A stretch of 6,996 nucleotides of DNA from Nitriliruptoraceae bacterium (GTDB lineage: Bacteria; Actinomycetota; Nitriliruptoria; Nitriliruptorales; Nitriliruptoraceae). The DNA lies in contig SKTG01000318.1 in the NCBI GenBank assembly GCA_007118045.1, positions 1-6,996 on the forward strand. Reading direction: 5' to 3'. Of this stretch, positions 5,005-6,996 are shown one piece after another (the first letter of the stretch is position 1; each line of letters opens with the position of its first letter). The notes beneath the pieces are model-generated. The model made no database searches, had not been told where the DNA came from, and worked only from the letters and a program-made list of their open reading frames with translations. The position numbers and the translations under genes were made by a program.

Positions 5005-6009
5005 ATGCTCGCACGCCTCGCGGAGAACCTGTTCTGGGCCGGTCGCTACGTCGAACGCGCCGAGGACACGGCGCGCATGGCCGACGTCACCTACCACACG
5101 CTGCTGGAGTCGCCCACGCGCGAGATCACGGAGAGCTGGGAGCAGCTGCTCGACGTGCTGTACCTGCGTGCCGAGTACGGCGACACCCCCATCGACGTGG
5201 ACGGGGTGATGCGGTTCCTCGTCCTCGACGCCAGCAACCCCGGCTCGATCACGGCGTCGGTGAGCCGGGCGCGGGAGAACGCCCGCTCGGTGCGCGAGCT
5301 GATCTCCTCGGAGCTGTGGGAGGCGATCAACGACCTGCACCTCGCCCTCGGCCGCCGCGACCTGCAGGAGGACCTCCTGGATCAGCCGCACGAGCTGTTC
5401 GCGTTCGTGCGCCGCGGCTCGATGACGATCTACGGCGTCGCCAGCGAGACGATGCCGCGCGACGAGGGATGGCGCTTCATGGCCCTCGGGCGCCTGCTCG
5501 AGCGCGCGGAGATGACCTGCCGGCTGATCGACGTGCGCTACGCACAGCTCGAGGCCCTGGCCGGTCCGTCCCGGCGCCTGGGCGGCGCCCGTGGCGAGGT
5601 GCCCCGGGGTGCGGACCGGGCCGACTTCCACCACTGGATCGCCGTGCTCAAGTCGGCCTCGGCCTTCGAGGCCTACCGGCGCCGCTACCGTTCCTCGATG
5701 GATCCTGCCGACGTGGTCGAGTTCCTCCTGCTGGAGCCGGATCTGCCGCGCAGCGTGCTGTACTGCCTGACGGGGGCGATGCACCAGCTCGAGGTGCTGC
5801 GACAGGGGGAACCCTCGCGCGCGACCCGCCGGCTCGGGCGGGCCACCTCGTCGTTGCAGTACCGCGACGTCGCCGAGCTGTTCGAGGTCGGACTGCACGA
5901 GCTGCTCGACAGCGTCCAGAACCGCGTCGCCGACGTCGCCGAGGCGGTGGCGGACGAGTTCTTCCGTCACCACCCCGATGGCGAGCTACGCGCCATCGCG
6001 ACCTCGTGA
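5005..6009 (+). CDS. alpha-E domain protein (DUF403, COG2307)
   Basis: All-helical protein of 334 residues belonging to the alpha-E family (Pfam PF04168), which is found next to, or fused with, circularly permuted ATP-grasp and transglutaminase-like proteins. Its biochemical role is not established; it is predicted to assist the ATP-grasp enzyme in amide-bond formation or substrate handling. Visible landmarks: ARLAENLFWAGRYVERAEDT (3-22), NPGSITASVSRARENAR (78-94), the LWEAINDLHL helix (104-113), SMTIYGVASETMPRDEGWRF (139-158) followed by LGRLLERAEMTCRLID (161-176), and LPRSVLYCL (247-255). Length is typical of a complete single-domain member. A polar, Gly/Arg-rich linker (about 187-206) separates the two helical halves. 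The ATG at 5005 has an ideal Shine-Dalgarno and follows the ATP-grasp stop by 2 nt. No signal peptide or membrane segment is seen. Confidence 0.93.
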   Translation: MLARLAENLFWAGRYVERAEDTARMADVTYHTLLESPTREITESWEQLLDVLYLRAEYGDTPIDVDGVMRFLVLDASNPGSITASVSRARENARSVRELISSELWEAINDLHLALGRRDLQEDLLDQPHELFAFVRRGSMTIYGVASETMPRDEGWRFMALGRLLERAEMTCRLIDVRYAQLEALAGPSRRLGGARGEVPRGADRADFHHWIAVLKSASAFEAYRRRYRSSMDPADVVEFLLLEPDLPRSVLYCLTGAMHQLEVLRQGEPSRATRRLGRATSSLQYRDVAELFEVGLHELLDSVQNRVADVAEAVADEFFRHHPDGELRAIATS

Positions 6010-6069
6010 GCCGGCGGCGAGGCGACCTCGGGGAAGCGGCTCACGTCGTGGTGGTCGCATCGAGCGGCT

Positions 6070-6114
6070 GCGGGCCCTCGGGACCGGCGGCGCCGCGGGA
6101 CGCCGCGAGCCCGC
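6070..6114 (+). other. possible RNA hairpin in the alpha-E/transglutaminase gap
   Basis: GCGGGCCCTCG (6070-6080) can pair with CGAGCCCGC (6106-6114) as nine base pairs with a 2-nt bulge, and an inner stem CGGCG/CGCCG is possible near 6087-6091 and 6101-6105. It lies about 36 nt before the transglutaminase start. No T-tract follows, so it is not a canonical terminator. It could be an mRNA stability or attenuation structure, or chance pairing in GC-rich DNA. The rest of the 140-nt gap (6010-6149) holds nothing else I recognise. Confidence 0.3.
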
Positions 6115-6139
6115 CCACCATCCGTTCCACACCGACGAC

Positions 6140-6143
6140 GAGG
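6140..6143 (+). promoter_or_regulatory. Shine-Dalgarno deciding the GTG start of the transglutaminase gene
   Basis: GAGG at 6140-6143 is 6 nt before GTG at 6150. An in-frame TGA at 6144-6146 rules out any earlier start, so this GTG is the first possible start and is well placed. Confidence 0.7.
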
Positions 6144-6149
6144 TGACAC

Positions 6150-6996
6150 GTGCGGCTCGACATCCGGTACCTGACCCGCTTCCGCTACGACGCCCCCGTC
6201 TCCGAGTCCCAGAACGAACTGCGGGCCTGCCCGGCCACCGACGAGCGGCAGGCGTTGGTGCACTACCACGTCACCACCACGCCCTCGTCGCGCGTGGCCT
6301 CGTACGTGGACCACTGGGGCACCCGCGTCGACACCTTCGGGGTGCGCGCGGCCCACGAGGTCCTCGAGGTGCTCGCGGAGGCCACCGTGGAGACCGCGGG
6401 TGCCGCACCGCCGGTGACCGGCGTTCCGATGAGCGCGCTCGAGGACCAGCGTTTCGGCGACGATCACCTCGAGTTCCTCCAGCCCTCGCCGCACGTCGCG
6501 TGGGGTGCGGCCGTCGCCGCTGAGGCGAACACGCTCCGCGACGCGGCTGGCGACGACCTGCTCGCGTTCGTCCACGCCGTCCACGAGCGGTGTGGCGGGC
6601 TCGAGTACCGCCGCGGGGAGACCTTCGTCGGTGTGAGCGTGGACGAGGTCTTCGCGGGCGGCTCGGGGGTCTGCCAGGACGTGGCGCACCTGGCCCTGGC
6701 GATGTACCGCGAGGTCGGCGTCCCGGCGCGCTACGTCTCCGGGTACCTGTTCACGGTGGACGACAGCACCGGTCGGGAGAGCGAGGCACACGAGGTCGAC
6801 GTCGAGACCCACGCCTGGGTCGAGGTGGCCGTCCCGGGTCACGGCTGGGTGGCGCTCGATCCGACGAACCAGCAGGTGGTGGGGGAGCGGCACGTCACGA
6901 TCGGGCGTGGGCGGGACTACGACGACGTCGCCCCGTTCCGGGGCGTCTACAACGGCCGCGCCGACCACCGGCTCGAGGTCCGGGTCACGATGCGGC
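6150..6996 (+). CDS. transglutaminase-like cysteine protease-fold protein (COG1305), 3' end cut off
   Basis: The window holds 282 codons and no stop, probably nearly the whole protein. Residues 1-about 85 match the bacterial transglutaminase-like N-terminal domain (beta strands from MRLDIRYLTRFRYDAPV, then an LRACP segment). Residues about 130-245 are the transglutaminase core with a complete catalytic triad: Cys175 in GGSGVCQDVAH, His221 in ETHAWVEV and Asp237 in ALDPTNQ. The segment RHVTIGRGRDYDDVAPFRGVY (247-267, first and last parts quoted only as landmarks) is the usual post-triad signature of this family. Members of this fold hydrolyse or transfer amide bonds. In this gene context the protein is predicted to process or release the product of the ATP-grasp/alpha-E pair; that is inference. 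There is no signal peptide, so it is expected to be cytoplasmic. It follows alpha-E by 140 nt on the same strand, probably in the same operon. Confidence 0.93.
   Translation, partial: MRLDIRYLTRFRYDAPVSESQNELRACPATDERQALVHYHVTTTPSSRVASYVDHWGTRVDTFGVRAAHEVLEVLAEATVETAGAAPPVTGVPMSALEDQRFGDDHLEFLQPSPHVAWGAAVAAEANTLRDAAGDDLLAFVHAVHERCGGLEYRRGETFVGVSVDEVFAGGSGVCQDVAHLALAMYREVGVPARYVSGYLFTVDDSTGRESEAHEVDVETHAWVEVAVPGHGWVALDPTNQQVVGERHVTIGRGRDYDDVAPFRGVYNGRADHRLEVRVTMR

Noticed and set aside
3281..5014. Long open frame on the minus strand opposite the ATP-grasp gene
   Set aside because: It is the mirror of a strongly recognised gene. The translation is rich in Arg, His, Val and Gly with no family motif; such frames are common in very GC-rich DNA.
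4663..5973. Minus-strand open frame opposite the ATP-grasp end and alpha-E gene
   Set aside because: Antisense shadow of two recognised genes, with no motif of its own.
5967..6968. Minus-strand open frame opposite the transglutaminase gene
   Set aside because: The plus-strand frame has a full catalytic triad and family signatures; this one has none.
1..6996. Search for tRNA, rRNA, CRISPR array, insertion sequence or prophage signs
   Set aside because: No clover-leaf-like sequence, regularly spaced repeats, transposase motifs or terminal inverted repeats were seen by eye.

Overview
The window is a very GC-rich stretch (well over 70% by eye). Coding frames end almost every codon in G or C, GTG starts are common, and there is a candidate leaderless start. 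This fits a high-GC actinobacterium, possibly one of the deep-branching classes; I cannot name the genus. I see no rRNA, tRNA, CRISPR array, insertion sequence or att site. It reads as ordinary chromosome.

Layout. (1) Positions 1-2248, plus strand: the 3' two-thirds of a RecD2-type SF1B DNA helicase, cut by the left edge, then 13 nt later a class I SAM-dependent methyltransferase. These two are probably co-transcribed. (2) Positions 2249-3136, minus strand, convergent with the first block: a 74-residue protein with a His/Glu/Pro-rich start and a very good Shine-Dalgarno, and upstream of it a 151-residue protein with nine cysteines. I recognise neither. The DNA around them holds short tandem duplications and inverted repeats that look regulatory. 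(3) Positions 3137-3403: a divergent intergenic region with a 12-bp perfect palindrome, a 22-bp tandem near-repeat and promoter-like boxes. (4) Positions 3404-6996, plus strand: a three-gene module of a circularly permuted ATP-grasp protein, an alpha-E protein and a transglutaminase-like protein. The last runs off the right edge.

The three-gene module is the most interesting content. This gene trio recurs in many bacteria. Comparative genomics has predicted it to be an amide- or peptide-bond-forming and remodelling system: the ATP-grasp enzyme would make the bond, the alpha-E protein would act as partner, and the transglutaminase-fold protein would hydrolyse or transfer. To my knowledge its substrate and product remain undetermined. 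Here the first two genes are 2 nt apart and look translationally coupled; the third follows a 140-nt gap with a possible RNA hairpin. The ATP-grasp protein carries an acidic pentapeptide-repeat tail beyond its last conserved motif.

A theme of the window is short perfect or near-perfect tandem duplication. Examples are 12 bp inside the 74-residue gene, 14 bp over the methyltransferase stop, 15 bp in the ATP-grasp tail and 22 bp upstream of the Cys-rich gene, suggesting local slippage or repeat expansion.
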